DNA from: a virus
IMG/VR virus record: IMGVR_UViG_3300008450_000345
Coordinates: 1-28,259 of that record
Direction: 5' to 3' (one strand)
DNA length: 28,259 nt
The notes under the pieces are model-generated. The model was not told where the DNA came from. It saw nothing but the letters and a program-made list of their open reading frames with translations, and did not search any database. A program made the translations under genes and the position numbers. Within the stretch, counting starts at the first letter, position 1. The number at the start of each line of letters is the position of its first letter. This document shows positions 16,201 to 24,756 of this stretch, piece by piece.

Positions 16201-18526
16201 AATTATCATATGTTTGAGCTGAATCATAACCAAAATATATTACAGTTGATTGTTCCCATTCATTTGAAACATCTGTAACTGATGATGAACTTTGGAAACC
16301 TATTTGATTTCCATCTTCTCCATTATATAAATAATTTTTAGCTACTAAAGTAATATCACTAGTATTAGCATCATAATTTAATAATACTGACCACCAACCA
16401 TTATTATAAAATGGTAAGTAAATACTAGCTGTATTATTTAAATCTGAAATATTAGGATATAAAGTTAAAGTTCCGTATTCATAATATGGATCTGTTGTTG
16501 AACCTGAATATGATGAAGTAGGTATAACAGCATAATCTAATGTTAAAACTAAAGTAGAATCAGCTGAAATTAATGTTTGAGTTATATCTGATGTTGGAAG
16601 TTGATTTGAATTAAATTTAAATTCAACAGCATTAGGTACTCCATTAGATGATGACCATGATGAATTTAAAACAAAACTAGATGATATAAAATTTGTTCCT
16701 TCTGTATCAAAAGCATAATCAAATTGATTTTGCCATTGATCCCAATCATTTGAATTGTCTTTATTTTTACCTCCAAATTCATTTATTCTTAAAATAGTAT
16801 CTGGAATACCATATAATGTTATTAAAGCTCTTAAACCTTCAACTGTACCTTTTTTCTTAAATAAATAAGGAACATTATGGTAAATACGTTTATAAATTGA
16901 AGCGTTAACATCAGCTAATGGAACAACAATTGGTTGTCCATTTACATAATCTGTAATAACATATCCTGGAAGTACATATGGATTAAATGATGCTGAAATA
17001 TAATTAGTTATTAATTCACTACCAGTTGGAGGAACTAATGAACCACCAGGTGTAATACCTAAAAAGGCACTATATAAATCATCTGTTGAAAAATTATTTT
17101 GATATATTTTAATACCTAAATCTTTTAATACATCTGATATTAAGTCTTTAGATACACCATAATCTAAACGATTATCAGCATTATATTTATTAGTTATATC
17201 TTTAATATAAACCCAAATACTATCAAAATGTTGACCAATCATCTCAACAAATAAAATATATTGACTATTATCTGGATCATCTCTTAGATAACTAGGTATA
17301 GTGTTTATTAAATTGTTTGGATTTAAATCATTATCATAATATGAAGCACTAGTATATTGTAATGTTAACCATGATTGAACTGAAGCTGAACCTGTAGAAG
17401 CATTAATATAAGGAATATCAACATTAGTTTTAGGCCATGATTTTGAACCTGATTCATAATATAAGAAATACTCATAACCATCAAATTTAGTTATAATATC
17501 ATTTATTTTAGTTTGATATATATCAAAACTTGAAGATACATAGTATGAACCAGTAGCTGAACCTGTAATATTTTGATTTGATAATCTACTATATTCTTCA
17601 ATTAAAGACATTTTATAGTAGAAATTCTCTAATCTAGTTTGTGCTGATGAGAAAAATATAAAATTAGAATAGTCATTATAATCTATATTTATTTCAAATC
17701 CTTTTTCATTTAAAATACTATTTAATTGATATTGTAAACTAGAAGTACCATATTGTGATGTAGTATTATTTAAACTATTAAAATTAACAAATTCAGTAGA
17801 ATTATTAATTCTATCTTTTATAGGAATATTAAAATTAGGTCCGTTTAATTGAATATTATTATCTAAATTATTAAATATTAAAGTTATATCTATTTGATAT
17901 GTTAACGGATCTGATATAGTTTCTACCACCCATAATTCTGATTTTAAATCAAATTGTGTAGGTAGTGGTTCATATAATTTTATTAGAACTGTTGGATTGT
18001 CAGGATTTGAATTATCTAACAATACATTATTAGCTATAACTAAATCATTATTACTAAAATTTAAATAAAAATCTTTATAATATTGTGATTGTTCTAATTG
18101 AATTTTATAGTTATTAGTTTGATTTATAACAATATCATTAGATATTAAATTAGTATCTAAACGTATTTCAGTTCTATCTGAGCTTATTTCTGAAATATAG
18201 TATCTATTATTTTGAGTTGAACCTAATATATTTTTAAGAAAACTATAATTTGTTATATATTGGCCCTCATCAAATCCATATAGATTTAAATCTTGCTCAG
18301 GATTAATTTGAAGAACATTATTTAATAATGAATAATTAGTAAAATTATTTATATACAATAATAAGTTTTGATTAATATCATATATTGAATATTCTATATA
18401 ATCTACACTAGAAGTAAAAGAATTCTCTAAATCAAAACTAGATATTAAGTTTTGATCATCTGTAGAATATGTTTGTAATTCTAAAGTAGTTGGGTCTAAA
18501 TTTTGTATATTAACTATTTTATCCAT
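13280..18526 (-). CDS. Giant tail/baseplate structural protein (1748 aa) with LamG-like region
   Basis: 1748 residues, the largest gene here. The ATG overlaps the stop of the 117-residue gene by 8 bases. The N-terminal ~550 residues are Asn/Ile/Tyr-rich and beta-like. Around residues 555-590 lies KKKGTVEGLRALITLYGIPD and INEFGG, a segment I recall as conserved in large structural proteins of aquatic myophages. Residues about 610-810 look like a LamG/concanavalin-type jelly roll (WWSVLLNYDANTSDITLVAK; GLLQEIRYYTRPLS). A second shorter segment of this type lies near residue 1550 (ALYFSGSITDIRFYENLIS). Lectin-like domains suggest surface-glycan contact. The position after gp25/gp6 homologues suggests a baseplate-periphery or long-fibre role. 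No frameshift or internal stop is seen. Confidence 0.9.
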   Translation of the reverse strand: MDKIVNIQNLDPTTLELQTYSTDDQNLISSFDLENSFTSSVDYIEYSIYDINQNLLLYINNFTNYSLLNNVLQINPEQDLNLYGFDEGQYITNYSFLKNILGSTQNNRYYISEISSDRTEIRLDTNLISNDIVINQTNNYKIQLEQSQYYKDFYLNFSNNDLVIANNVLLDNSNPDNPTVLIKLYEPLPTQFDLKSELWVVETISDPLTYQIDITLIFNNLDNNIQLNGPNFNIPIKDRINNSTEFVNFNSLNNTTSQYGTSSLQYQLNSILNEKGFEINIDYNDYSNFIFFSSAQTRLENFYYKMSLIEEYSRLSNQNITGSATGSYYVSSSFDIYQTKINDIITKFDGYEYFLYYESGSKSWPKTNVDIPYINASTGSASVQSWLTLQYTSASYYDNDLNPNNLINTIPSYLRDDPDNSQYILFVEMIGQHFDSIWVYIKDITNKYNADNRLDYGVSKDLISDVLKDLGIKIYQNNFSTDDLYSAFLGITPGGSLVPPTGSELITNYISASFNPYVLPGYVITDYVNGQPIVVPLADVNASIYKRIYHNVPYLFKKKGTVEGLRALITLYGIPDTILRINEFGGKNKDNSNDWDQWQNQFDYAFDTEGTNFISSSFVLNSSWSSSNGVPNAVEFKFNSNQLPTSDITQTLISADSTLVLTLDYAVIPTSSYSGSTTDPYYEYGTLTLYPNISDLNNTASIYLPFYNNGWWSVLLNYDANTSDITLVAKNYLYNGEDGNQIGFQSSSSVTDVSNEWEQSTVIYFGYDSAQTYDNYDGLLQEIRYYTRPLSQSIFDDYVMNPYSIESSEYLAFRAPLGGELYLNSSSIHPKVTGSWVATSSFVSNSNFSFDVTPTFTSFVSNTNTIFLDQPLAGIRNIVNNKIKIAQTILPSGDTLSPYIRTQQELPVSGSYTKDLNLLEVALSPQNEINQDIINQLGFFNIGEFIGDPRQLISTNTSYPDLDTLRNEYFSKYTHNYNLTDYVRLIKYFDNSLFKMIKDFVPARTSLSSGIVIKQHLLERNRYRVPSSSYSEPYYTASVQSFPYGFYTGSIFIDAISSSYSGSPVVLLTTSSRELASDPLTYTFTQNYDLVYISGSFINNTGTGNIVRVVYYNPSYNELYIDYPSAVPGTTSSFFLSRSFSNSDQLSFSSDALLAGETLDVSIYTTGSIIYNTVQSSASSRHYFTQLYKTEGGSAGVYNNLSTSPLTQSWVENILTPLGMTTQVHNDKSEFLTGELSGSNIVVTTQSLGPTPLPFELELIKVISGFSLVTSYDIPFEFKSDKVYYIQLNIDNTDTIFSADVYAFWFGTDPLDIVYENNNILPLTSVSPFIKIENAKTSVLRIVNASLFVSPDVSILIFEAPLSLPNPLLNNAISTRPSTKYLDIDYSSGQFIPVNQQAILSGSATKAITQDYNWNVRRSTLPRYDGSKLTGAQINEYNIGDISYGKEPVIESYTDIFAYFEWIGNASPEIFNAGNVNITKLVKSDGTVIPLQSLPLGQRVTGSSNLFTVETLFKPGDNVKLYDLSSSINNLLPASSNIIDAGGYYDTALYFSGSITDIRFYENLISYSNPKPYWKINTSSEFQFVPNQLFTWTNKTWEEDSLINVLSIAGFTKPSLSVIFYDNPSTYSDVEFQFNTNYFPLEKYDIVRIVTSSASFAESNLNYEQRQINTVNTSSTSYTLYSPFSNILSSTGAVTGSYAIRLMKKLHREDFVIISNISSSVITQGLLVPQNYNPTLDPLEIARKANLI

Positions 18527-18872
18527 TATTTGGTAAATTGTTATTTATAATTTGAAGTTGTTGTTGTAGGTCTAGGTTTTGTTGTCTTAAAAATGTTACT
18601 TCATCAATCAATGCTTGGATATTATCAGATTGAAAAGTTGAACCAACATATTCTTGACTTGTTTTTATAAGATACTCATGAGAGTTTACTTCTCCAAGTT
18701 TAGGTATATCAAAAAATAATTGATTATAATAATTAAAAAATTGATCAATAGTTATAGTTTGTTCTTCAATTGGAGTAATAGTTTGAGGAATAAGTTGTGT
18801 GAAAGAAGTATCAATTACCTTTTGGTATTGTCTTTTTTCAAATACGTTTTTATTTAAATTTACTTGATCCAT
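18519..18872 (-). CDS. Small coiled-coil tail/baseplate protein (117 aa)
   Basis: 117 residues from ATG (MDQVNLNKNVFEKRQYQKVI). The middle is FFNYYNQLFFDIPKLGEVNS, and the C-terminal part is a coiled coil rich in Gln and Leu (EVTFLRQQNLDLQQQLQIIN). It overlaps the giant gene by 8 bases and the upstream 374-residue gene by one base, so it is translationally coupled on both sides. It could be a chaperone, linker or small baseplate subunit for the giant protein. No family is recognised. Confidence 0.8.
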   Translation of the reverse strand: MDQVNLNKNVFEKRQYQKVIDTSFTQLIPQTITPIEEQTITIDQFFNYYNQLFFDIPKLGEVNSHEYLIKTSQEYVGSTFQSDNIQALIDEVTFLRQQNLDLQQQLQIINNNLPNNG

Positions 18873-19996
18873 TATCCATTAATTATTTTAAAATAATAGT
18901 TATTGTCTAATATTACAGTATTACCATCTATAATAGTTTTGATTAATATTTTATAATAACGTTCAGGTTGTAAACCATTCATATATAAAGTAAAATAACT
19001 ACTATTACTATCAGCACTTATTTGAGTATATTGATCATCAAAATCAATAATATATTCATTAGTATCTAGATCCTTTATAGCGTAATATGAAGATGTTGGT
19101 AAATAGAAATTATTAGTATAAACTGAAGAAGTTTGATATGTTCTAACAGGATACATAGGTCTACAATTTACTCTAAATTTATTTACACTTTCTGGGTAGA
19201 AAAATCCTGGATTTTCTGTTACTGAAGCATAAAGTTGAGATGTAGTAATTATAGTTTGAGATGAAGATCCAGTACTGAAACGGTAATCTCTCCATTTAAA
19301 TTCTAATTCTGGTGGGTATATAGTGTTAGTATCAACTGAAAAGAATTTTAAATCAGGTTGAACTGAACTTGATGTTGAAAATTCAATTGAATCATCCCAT
19401 TTAACTATAAATCCATTATTACTAAAAGATGAACTATGCCATCCTTTAACTATATCTGTTACTACAACATTAAAGTCTTTACTACTTCTTATGTCAAATG
19501 ATTGTGATGAAACAACATTTAAATTTGTATTTGAAGAACCTGTAAGCCATACTCCTCCTCCTTTACTTGTATCAATAAATGAAGCAGTAGCATATGGTCC
19601 AAAGTTTGATTGTTCCCAAGCACTTCCACTTTCAAAAGTTCTCCATTCCCAACTAACACCATCATTAACTATTGGATTATCTCCAAAATTACCTGTACCA
19701 TTATCCCAAGAACCAGATACTGGATAAACGTATACTGTGCTATTAAAACTTATTCCTTCAGCATTTGCTATATAACATTTTAAATTAGATTGCCATAATG
19801 AGCTACTAATTTTATTGTTAATAACATCATTAATTTCATCTTGATCAAACGCTAATAAAAATCTAAAAACACTTGAATTACCTTCAAATGTTATAGCATT
19901 ACCTACTTCAATAATAGAGTCTAGTCCTGTATTGGCATATGGGTAAAATGAATATAATGTAGCATCTTTGTATGGGTATATTTTATAAACAGCCAT
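18872..19996 (-). CDS. DNRLRE-like beta-sandwich tail protein
   Basis: 374 residues from ATG. The N-terminal ~230 residues resemble DNRLRE-type surface domains. They start with a DATLYSFYPYANTGLDSIIE strand, then FRFLLAFDQDEI, then SGSWDNGTGNFGDNPIVNDG with WEWRTFESGSAW, and later VVVTDIVKGWHSSSFSNNGF. This order (array of strands, tryptophans, then 'DIV..W') is typical of that family of cell-surface beta sandwiches. The C-terminal part contains FRVNCRPMYPVRTYQTSS and ends YYFKIING. It directly follows the gp6-like wedge gene, so it is probably a baseplate-attached decoration or adhesin. The functional assignment is inferential. Confidence 0.85.
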   Translation of the reverse strand: MAVYKIYPYKDATLYSFYPYANTGLDSIIEVGNAITFEGNSSVFRFLLAFDQDEINDVINNKISSSLWQSNLKCYIANAEGISFNSTVYVYPVSGSWDNGTGNFGDNPIVNDGVSWEWRTFESGSAWEQSNFGPYATASFIDTSKGGGVWLTGSSNTNLNVVSSQSFDIRSSKDFNVVVTDIVKGWHSSSFSNNGFIVKWDDSIEFSTSSSVQPDLKFFSVDTNTIYPPELEFKWRDYRFSTGSSSQTIITTSQLYASVTENPGFFYPESVNKFRVNCRPMYPVRTYQTSSVYTNNFYLPTSSYYAIKDLDTNEYIIDFDDQYTQISADSNSSYFTLYMNGLQPERYYKILIKTIIDGNTVILDNNYYFKIING

Positions 19997-20019
19997 TATA
20001 TATAGTTTTTAATTTTAAA

Positions 20020-21876
20020 TTATAAAGAAACAACTCTTCCTAATATATCTGATGATGGATATTTTATTTCAAATATAGAAGGATCTAAACTAGGGTATAT
20101 TACATTAGTTTGTGTAGCACCCTCAATATCATAAGCATACTGTGAGTATCCTAAGTTAGTTCCAACTTTATTCACAATATTAACATTTTTAACAGTTTGT
20201 ACACCATCTATTTGATTTAAAATAATGTATAAATCTCTTAATATTATAGGTTGATTTATAGACCATTTATCTATAGCAAAATATTCTTTTAAAGAATTAA
20301 TACATGCTAAAAGAACATCATTGTTATTGTAATCTGGAAGAACTACTATTTCAAAATTAACACCAATATTAATAATAAATCCATCTTTAATTCTAACTGA
20401 ATCTCCTATTACTCTATATTGTGATAAATATGTTGATAAATTTTGTTTTAAAGTGTTAGAACATACTCTTAAATTACTATTACTATCATATGATAGAACA
20501 TATAAATCTAAAGTAGATGGTAATTCACCTGAAGAAACATTTTGTGCTTTAACAGGTTCAATATATGCTTTAGCTATTACACCATATTGAGATGGTAAAC
20601 TTAAAGCTCTAACTAAATAATCATCAGCTGTTACATTTCGAAGTTGAGATGCAAAATTACCTATAGAATTTTGTCTTATTTCTTCTACTGTATCTCCGTC
20701 TTGTCCTCCATCTGCTGCTAAAGCATTATTCACTGCTATTGAATTCACAATTGAATCTGCAGTTACACTATTTAAATTAGGAGTTAAAAATACAGGAGTA
20801 TTAACTATAGTATTAATTGAATTAGCAGGAACATTTGATTCTATACCTCCTCCAGTTAAATATCTAACAGTTAATGTTGTATTTGAAGGTGCTATACCAT
20901 ATGTTTTTGTAAATATAAAATTTGATGGTGAATATGCTGTTGTTAATTTATTTTGTTCTGATAATAATCCTATACCAACATTAAATGGATTAGGTGTTAT
21001 TTCTTCATCATTATCATAAGCTATACCTGAACCAAATTGCACTTGTAATGTTGTATCATCAATAAAACGAGTAGCAAATCTTCTTTGTATTTTTTCTAAT
21101 TTTAAAATATAAGGAGCATCTCCATTATTTACATAAGCATTAGGATCATTAACATTAGTATTTTTTATTGGTTTATATATAGTTTCTTGAGCTAAATAAT
21201 CAACTTCATACCATATATTACCATCACTATCAGTTATATCTAAAATACCAATTATATTATCAGCATTAATATCTATTGTTGCAAATGGTGTTGGATCACT
21301 AAAAGCAAATGTAGTAGTATTAATAGTAGCTGATATTCCTTTACGAGTTTTCTTTAATAAGAATCTATTTGGCTGATTTCCAACAACACTATAAACTGTT
21401 ACTTCAGTTGGATCATTTGAACTTGACACACTAAAATCAACAGGATCTTGTATTAAGAAATTTATAGGATTGGCTGCTATTGTTCTAAATGATGAATTTG
21501 GAGCAAAATATAAAGCATATGAGAAATCAGGTACTTGTACACTTCCACTTGTAATTGTAGGTACTTGTTGATACAAATCAATGTCAACTGTAGCTACACC
21601 TGTTACATTAGGTTTATAACCAAACATATATGCTAATTCATATAAATTATTTGTTTGGCGAGCGAATTGAAGAAATGTTTCTTGTATTTGATTATCTTGA
21701 TAAAAAGATAACACATCTCCAACATAAGCAGCCATTTCCATAAAAGCCATACCTGGTGAGGTAGGACTAAAGTCATTATATGTTGTTGGAAAGTATGTTT
21801 TAGTGAAATTTATTAACGCTTGTCTTAATTCACTAAAATCCTTATTAATATATTTTATATCTCTATTTTCAGCCAT
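20020..21876 (-). CDS. 6: Baseplate wedge protein gp6-like (baseplate J family)
   Basis: 618 residues from ATG; T4 gp6 has 660. The N-terminus has the family's opening: INKDFSELRQALINFTKTYF, then DFSPTSPGMAFMEMAAYVGD and YQDNQIQETFLQFA (residues 10-72). The baseplate-J core shows TGGGIESNVPANSINTI (341-357) and GGQDGDTVEEIRQNS at 390-404, followed by NVTADDYLVRAL. gp6 forms dimers that build the iris-like inner ring of the wedge and changes shape at tail contraction. The gene directly follows the gp25-like gene, as in many contractile tails and type VI secretion loci. All hallmark regions are present, so the call is confident. Confidence 0.93.
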   Translation of the reverse strand: MAENRDIKYINKDFSELRQALINFTKTYFPTTYNDFSPTSPGMAFMEMAAYVGDVLSFYQDNQIQETFLQFARQTNNLYELAYMFGYKPNVTGVATVDIDLYQQVPTITSGSVQVPDFSYALYFAPNSSFRTIAANPINFLIQDPVDFSVSSSNDPTEVTVYSVVGNQPNRFLLKKTRKGISATINTTTFAFSDPTPFATIDINADNIIGILDITDSDGNIWYEVDYLAQETIYKPIKNTNVNDPNAYVNNGDAPYILKLEKIQRRFATRFIDDTTLQVQFGSGIAYDNDEEITPNPFNVGIGLLSEQNKLTTAYSPSNFIFTKTYGIAPSNTTLTVRYLTGGGIESNVPANSINTIVNTPVFLTPNLNSVTADSIVNSIAVNNALAADGGQDGDTVEEIRQNSIGNFASQLRNVTADDYLVRALSLPSQYGVIAKAYIEPVKAQNVSSGELPSTLDLYVLSYDSNSNLRVCSNTLKQNLSTYLSQYRVIGDSVRIKDGFIINIGVNFEIVVLPDYNNNDVLLACINSLKEYFAIDKWSINQPIILRDLYIILNQIDGVQTVKNVNIVNKVGTNLGYSQYAYDIEGATQTNVIYPSLDPSIFEIKYPSSDILGRVVSL

Positions 21877-21878
21877 TT

Positions 21879-22286
21879 TTATTGAAATTCAATTTGTAAG
21901 TTATCTGTTATACCTGTGTTAGCTATACTATAATATAATTCTACAGTAATACTATTATTATCGGGATTTTGTAATATATTTAATGAATCAACTATAACAC
22001 TAGGAAAAAATTTTTGTATTTGAGTTTGTATATCTTCTTTTAAAAAATCTATATTACCTGATGTTATCTGTTCAAATATAAATGCTCTTAAATTGCCTCC
22101 TAAAGATGGATTTAAATAACGTTCATTTGTATTAGTTAAAAAGTAATTGATTAAATTAGTTTTAATAGAATCTTTAGTGACATATGTTGAACTAAATACT
22201 CCTGGTTGATTAAAAGGAATAGACACACCTATGGCTACTCTAGGTTTTGTATCAATAGGAAATATTTTTTTAGCTCCGTATGCCAT
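21879..22286 (-). CDS. 25: Baseplate wedge protein gp25-like
   Basis: 135 residues, close to T4 gp25 (132). The ATG overlaps the preceding gene by one base. The N-terminus contains the typical AYGAKKIFPIDTKPRVAIGV stretch and IPFNQPGVFSSTYVTKDSIK, then LINYFLTNTNERYLNPSLGG with N-L-R-A-F-IFE. The NxxERxxxPxxGxxLxxxxFE-like signature of the gp25/GpW family is present in the form NERYLNPSLGGNLRAFIFE. The C-terminal half is a two-strand hairpin (DSLNILQNPDNNSITVELYY). It nucleates sheath assembly on the wedge. Adjacent to the gp6-like gene. Confidence 0.92.
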   Translation of the reverse strand: MAYGAKKIFPIDTKPRVAIGVSIPFNQPGVFSSTYVTKDSIKTNLINYFLTNTNERYLNPSLGGNLRAFIFEQITSGNIDFLKEDIQTQIQKFFPSVIVDSLNILQNPDNNSITVELYYSIANTGITDNLQIEFQ

Positions 22287-22636
22287 TATTTATTACTTAA
22301 TAATCCCATAATTTGACTCATATCAACTTCACCTGGTGGTAAAGATGAACCTTCAGCAGCAGTATTCACAGCCATAGGTCTAAATACATTAGCACTTGTC
22401 ATACTAATTGTACCCATTTCTGGGTCTAAACCTGCGGTTTGATTTAAAACTTCCATATAACGTTGACGTTTTTCAGATGATGGTATTATGTTTTCATTAA
22501 CTACTCCAGCACTACCTACCCCAATCGATGTTGATTTAGGAGATTTAACGGCTTCTAAAATAATGTCTTTTAGTTCTTCATGGATAGCTTCTTTTACAGC
22601 TTCTTTGATTATTTTTTTAAATTCAGTTGGTTTCAT
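22286..22636 (-). CDS. Small tail-cluster protein with N-terminal amphipathic (I/L)xE helix
   Basis: 116 residues from ATG at 22634-22636. It starts MKPTEFKKIIKEAVKEAIHE, then ELKDIILEAV, a charged amphipathic helix with IIKE and other xxE sites like the tags of putative packaged proteins. The rest is Ser/Pro/Met-rich and probably flexible (SIGVGSAGVVNENIIPSS; MGTISMTSANVFRPMAVN). It sits between a hub-region protein and gp25 and overlaps gp25 by one base. A structural or chaperone role is likely, but packaging cannot be excluded. A TATTTATA motif lies only 5 bases before the start, so any transcript from it would be nearly leaderless. Confidence 0.8.
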   Translation of the reverse strand: MKPTEFKKIIKEAVKEAIHEELKDIILEAVKSPKSTSIGVGSAGVVNENIIPSSEKRQRYMEVLNQTAGLDPEMGTISMTSANVFRPMAVNTAAEGSSLPPGEVDMSQIMGLLSNK

Positions 22637-22641
22637 ATAAT

Positions 22642-22649
22642 TATAAATA
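22642..22649 (-). promoter_or_regulatory. TATTTATA intergenic motif, very close to a start codon
   Basis: Coding-strand TAAATATTTATAATTATATG, ending 5 bases before the ATG at 22636. If it is a promoter, the transcript would be leaderless or nearly so; the shorter spacing makes this copy less certain. Confidence 0.25.
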
Positions 22650-22654
22650 TTTAA

Positions 22655-23509
22655 TTAGTTAGCTTTTAAATTATCTCTGTCAATAATAAATTTAAGTTCA
22701 TCAATTAATGTTTGTTGATTTGTTGTGAATGATAATGGTGTTTCTATAAGTTTTATACCCTCTGAGTTAAGACCTATAGCTTTAAAACGATTCACTGTGT
22801 TTGAGAAAGGTACAGTTTCTATTTGAATTATAAATCCTTCATAAATAGCTTCATTAGGACTATTTTCAGCATCAATAGCTTGATTACTTATATCTATTAA
22901 ATTTTGATTAATAGGAGTTAAAGTTATATTAGAACATCTATTTAATTCTGTATCTAATTGATTTAATAATAAAATAACACCTTTTATAGTAACTGATAGT
23001 AACGATGTAGCTATTGCTGCTCCACCACTGATGTTACGGAGTTTTTCTAAACGTGGATTACCTAAATTATCAAATGTTATACTATTAGTAGCAGTATTTA
23101 AATCATCAATACCTGATACTATACCTCCATTTACAACAGGAAGGAATTTAGAAGCTACATTTATACCTAATTTAGTTACAGTTAATACATTTTTAACTAA
23201 TAATAGTAGTTCAAATAATGTGGCTACTCCGGCGAAAGCTGATGATGTTTGGTCTAAAAAACGGGATATGTTATTTAACTTATCAACAATATTATTTCTA
23301 ACTTGAATTAAGTTATTTAATTTTTCTTGATTTGAACATAAAGATGAATCTTTAGCATTTTTGATTTCTTGTATTAATTTAGGTTCAATTTGAGTTTTTA
23401 TTTCTTCACCTTTTTTAATAAGAATATCTGATAATCTATCAATACCCTGTTTTTTTAAATTATTTGGGGTAGCATTTTGGATTGTATTTATATCTATTCC
23501 TAAAGCCAT
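22655..23509 (-). CDS. Baseplate-hub-region protein with hydrophobic helices (284 aa)
   Basis: 284 residues from ATG, overlapping the upstream spike gene by one base (TAATG). Residues 1-80 are a coiled coil (IDRLSDILIKKGEEIKTQIE and NLIQVRNNIVDKLNNISRFL). Two hydrophobic helices follow (FAGVATLFELLLLVKNVLTV near 95-115, and IATSLLSVTIKGVILLLNQL near 165-185). The C-terminal ~70 residues form a small mixed domain (YEGFIIQIETVPFSNTVNRF, then LSFTTNQQTLIDELKFIIDR). Its place between the gp5-like spike and gp25 suggests a hub, tape-measure-related or membrane-contacting tail component. The helices could insert in the host membrane on infection; this is inference. No family is recognised. Confidence 0.85.
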   Translation of the reverse strand: MALGIDINTIQNATPNNLKKQGIDRLSDILIKKGEEIKTQIEPKLIQEIKNAKDSSLCSNQEKLNNLIQVRNNIVDKLNNISRFLDQTSSAFAGVATLFELLLLVKNVLTVTKLGINVASKFLPVVNGGIVSGIDDLNTATNSITFDNLGNPRLEKLRNISGGAAIATSLLSVTIKGVILLLNQLDTELNRCSNITLTPINQNLIDISNQAIDAENSPNEAIYEGFIIQIETVPFSNTVNRFKAIGLNSEGIKLIETPLSFTTNQQTLIDELKFIIDRDNLKAN

Positions 23510-24756
23510 TATAGTGTTTTACTTATTGTTGATTTGGTAGTTGTTTCTAATTCGGCTTTTAATTGAATTAAATATGGAATTAACTGGGTAGCTGCTGGAG
23601 CAACTGCAGGACCCGCAGGTGTAGTTACTGATTGTAAAGCCGTAGCTAAAGCTATTAATTGATCTACTAATCCTGAGAATAGTTTTATAGTAGTATCTCC
23701 TTTTAAAACAGATTCAGTAGCATCTTTTCCACCTAATTTTATTATTGGAGCATCAATTATGAAACTAGATTTAGTATCAAAATTAAATCCCTTGATAGCA
23801 TTAAATCCTATAGTTAAAGCTGAGCTTAACAATATATGGTCTTTATTACTATTTAAAATTAAACGTCCTGAATTAAGTATTATTTGTTTATCCTTATATT
23901 GATTTGGATTTATAGGCTGTTCAGAATAACTGTTATATATAGACTGTGCTACTTTTATAGGTACTTGTTGAGTACTTGTTAAGTATATAGATGATAAATC
24001 TTTATTTATATCTTCAACTACAGGTATCCATCCTTCATTAGAAGCATCAAATAATTGACCATTTCTAAGAATAACAATAGGGTCACCATTGTTACCAGCT
24101 GATGACCAATTATTAGATTTATTTTGAACTGTTGAACCAAAACGAATACTATTACCCCATCTACCTTCTAAGATTACATCTCCTTCAAACGGTAATAATG
24201 GATGTATATTTGAACGTTCTTTAAAAGTAGTACCTAAATTAATTTCATATTGTTCATTTATAATTTTACTAGTACTACCTATTTCTGATTCATTATAATT
24301 TTTTCGTTGAGGTAAAGGTTGCTGATTCGGAATATCAGGATAAGCATTATGATGAGGATGATTCCATAATGAAATTATATCAACATAATATGCTTGTTTT
24401 AATACTGTATTTTCTCCAATGTTAGTTGAAGGTAAAATGAAAATATAAACTATTTCATTAATTAACGGATACTTTTTTAAATTTGAATTTAATGGTCTAG
24501 CATAAGGTAACGACTCAATATTATTACTTTTATTTGATAATGTTATATTATCATCAAATATTATAGTACCTATACTGTTTTCTTTACCTAATTCATTGTA
24601 TCTAGGATGAGATGAATCAAGAATAATACTTTTAACCCTAACCGCTTTAATAGATGTGTTAACTAATTTTTGATTAAAATCAATTAATACATTATCATAT
24701 GGTGTAGGGTTGTATGTATTATTTATAGCATTTTGTCCTTCTCTAAATCTAGCCAT
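23509..24756 (-). CDS. Baseplate hub/spike protein, gp5-like
   Basis: 415 residues from ATG, overlapping the preceding gene by 8 bases. The N-terminal ~150 residues form an OB-like beta domain (SIKAVRVKSIILDSSHPRYN; IGTIIFDDN; INEIVYIFILPS). The middle has FEGDVILEGRWGNSIRFGST followed by GNNGDPIVILRNGQ, which I recall from gp5-type proteins of aquatic myophages. Residues about 285-345 are short repeated strands (QIILNSGRLILNSNKDHILL; FIIDAPIIKLGGKDA), as in the triple-stranded beta-helix of gp5 and VgrG spikes. The C-terminal segment is Ala/Pro/Thr-rich. No lysozyme catalytic domain is visible, unlike T4 gp5. It should form the membrane-puncturing tip at the tail centre. Confidence 0.8.
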   Translation of the reverse strand: MARFREGQNAINNTYNPTPYDNVLIDFNQKLVNTSIKAVRVKSIILDSSHPRYNELGKENSIGTIIFDDNITLSNKSNNIESLPYARPLNSNLKKYPLINEIVYIFILPSTNIGENTVLKQAYYVDIISLWNHPHHNAYPDIPNQQPLPQRKNYNESEIGSTSKIINEQYEINLGTTFKERSNIHPLLPFEGDVILEGRWGNSIRFGSTVQNKSNNWSSAGNNGDPIVILRNGQLFDASNEGWIPVVEDINKDLSSIYLTSTQQVPIKVAQSIYNSYSEQPINPNQYKDKQIILNSGRLILNSNKDHILLSSALTIGFNAIKGFNFDTKSSFIIDAPIIKLGGKDATESVLKGDTTIKLFSGLVDQLIALATALQSVTTPAGPAVAPAATQLIPYLIQLKAELETTTKSTISKTL

